Shown piece by piece: positions 13,896-14,602 of a stretch of 14,602 nucleotides of DNA. Position 1 is the first letter of the stretch. Each line of letters begins with the position of its first letter. The DNA is taken from NCBI GenBank assembly GCA_910586305.1, contig CAJUGS010000048.1, forward strand, positions 1 through 14,602. The letters are read 5' to 3'. Position numbers and translations under genes: made by a program. Origin of the DNA: an uncultured Duncaniella sp. (GTDB lineage: Bacteria > Bacteroidota > Bacteroidia > Bacteroidales > Muribaculaceae). The notes under the pieces were generated by a model. That model worked only from the letters and a program-made list of their open reading frames with translations, searched no databases and was not told the DNA's origin.

Positions 13896-14602
13896 TTAAA
13901 GAATGACTTTTCTGCCATTGATGATATAGATGCCTTTCGAGAGTCTATCGCTGGCTTCGCGTATAGTTACATCTTTAAGCAGCAGACGACCGCTAAGATT
14001 GTATACTGTCAGCAGTGTGTTCTCGTCGACAAATATGCTTGACAAAGCAGATTGAGCTGATGTGGTGCCATGGATTTCAACATCATGTGCGGGCATAGTA
14101 TCGGGAACATCTTCAACCCAGCCGTCAAAGATTCTGTCTGAAGGAATCTCTGGTTCGGGAATCTCTATGGGAGCACCCATTTCAAGCTCGGTCTCATAGA
14201 AGAGCTCTCCGTCCACATAAACTGTTAGCTTGTAGTAGTTGACAGTGTAGTATGCACTTACAGTGATGTCTTTTGCAGGCATGAAGTCCGGCAGACCATC
14301 CCATCCGGCGAAGGTGTATCCCTCTTTTTCGGGTGCATCTGCCGGGGTAATTTCAGCACCATATTCTACGTCTGCTGTCTTGTAGCTCTCTCCGTCCACG
14401 ATGTATGTGAGCTTGTATGAGTTGACTGTGTAAACAGCGTTCACAGTCACATCGTTCGCGGGCATTGTCTCGGGGATACCCTCCCAACGGGCGAATGTGT
14501 ATCCTTCCTTGGCGGGCGCCTCGACGGGATTGATCTTAGCCCCGAATTCAACGTCGACTGTCTTGTAGCTCTCTCCGTCCACGATGTATGTGAGCTTGTA
14601 TG
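13896..14602 (-). CDS. secreted InlB/Listeria-Bacteroides repeat protein, C-terminal part (5' end beyond window)
   Basis: At least 235 codons, open at the window edge, so the true start and signal peptide are unseen. The visible part is three 61-residue repeats of the InlB B / List_Bact type, each with YKLTYIVDGESYKT, a GYTFAxWxGxP core and MPANDVTV-like ends. The third is more diverged (ELFYETELEMGAPIEI, IFDGWVEDVPDTMPAHDV). A tail follows, with LTVYNLSGRLL and LSKGIYIINGRKVIL, which resembles a type IX sorting domain. These repeats form small beta modules on surface proteins. The gene is 47 bp upstream of the large protease on the same strand with no terminator between, so cotranscription is likely. 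The upstream N-terminal domain, and hence the function, cannot be told. Confidence 0.88.
   Translation of the reverse strand, partial: YKLTYIVDGESYKTVDVEFGAKINPVEAPAKEGYTFARWEGIPETMPANDVTVNAVYTVNSYKLTYIVDGESYKTADVEYGAEITPADAPEKEGYTFAGWDGLPDFMPAKDITVSAYYTVNYYKLTVYVDGELFYETELEMGAPIEIPEPEIPSDRIFDGWVEDVPDTMPAHDVEIHGTTSAQSALSSIFVDENTLLTVYNLSGRLLLKDVTIREASDRLSKGIYIINGRKVIL
14033..14602 (-). repeat. 183-bp direct repeats encoding InlB-type modules
   Basis: The period is exactly 183 bp (61 codons): equivalent bases fall at 14215, 14398 and 14581. The two outer (N-terminal) units are nearly identical at DNA level, with about 45 bp without a difference at 14376-14420 and 14559-14602. The unit nearest the C-terminus is clearly diverged. 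The array continues off the window, so total copy number is unknown. Confidence 0.85.

Noticed and set aside
14033..14602. CRISPR array
   Set aside because: The repeats are 183 bp, in frame and coding (GYTFAxW modules), with no spacer structure.

Overview
The window reads as a chromosomal segment of a Bacteroidales bacterium (order fairly safe; family uncertain, with a gut Muribaculaceae- or Porphyromonadaceae-like member plausible). The support is: promoters of the Bacteroidetes form (TTTG-like box, about 19-20 bp, then TAnnTTTG), A-rich leaders instead of Shine-Dalgarno sites, a stand-alone TonB C-terminal-domain protein, BspA-type leucine-rich repeats, a streptopain (C10) protease with Spi prodomain, and C-terminal tails resembling type IX secretion sorting domains. 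All protein genes called with confidence lie on the minus strand; the plus strand carries one tRNA and a possible broken small gene.

Layout. 1-1738: 5' part of pyruvate phosphate dikinase (cut by the window edge), with a good promoter at 1817-1848. 1872-3122: FtsX/LolC-E type ABC permease with its own strong promoter and leader. 3460-3675: a self-contained plus-strand unit of promoter, tRNA-Gln(CTG) and hairpin terminator. 3704-4345: exported TonB-C domain protein, whose promoter spacer holds a palindrome. 4452-4679: a perfect -7 box followed by what looks like a frameshifted small ORF. 4760-6761: three small housekeeping or accessory genes (an acidic protein of unknown function, a GNAT acetyltransferase, a DJ-1/PfpI protein), separated by gaps of about 150-170 bp and so probably not one tight operon. 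6989-7025: strong bidirectional terminator. 7054-13848: one very large secreted multidomain protein of 2264 residues. 13896-14602: C-terminal part of a second secreted protein made of 61-residue InlB/Listeria-Bacteroides repeats.

How they fit together. The last two genes are the distinctive part. They are 47 bp apart on the same strand and both end in a short beta-rich tail of the type IX sorting kind. The large one joins a complete C10 cysteine protease (Cys160, His292, NWGWGG) to three BspA-like leucine-rich repeat blocks, several repeated beta-sandwich modules, a chitobiase-C-like domain and a paired GWNW region. This suggests a secreted or surface protease-adhesin expressed with a repeat-rich surface partner. 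The other genes are ordinary: central metabolism (PpdK), lipoprotein trafficking (permease) and translation (tRNA). No mobile element, CRISPR array, integrase or rRNA was seen.
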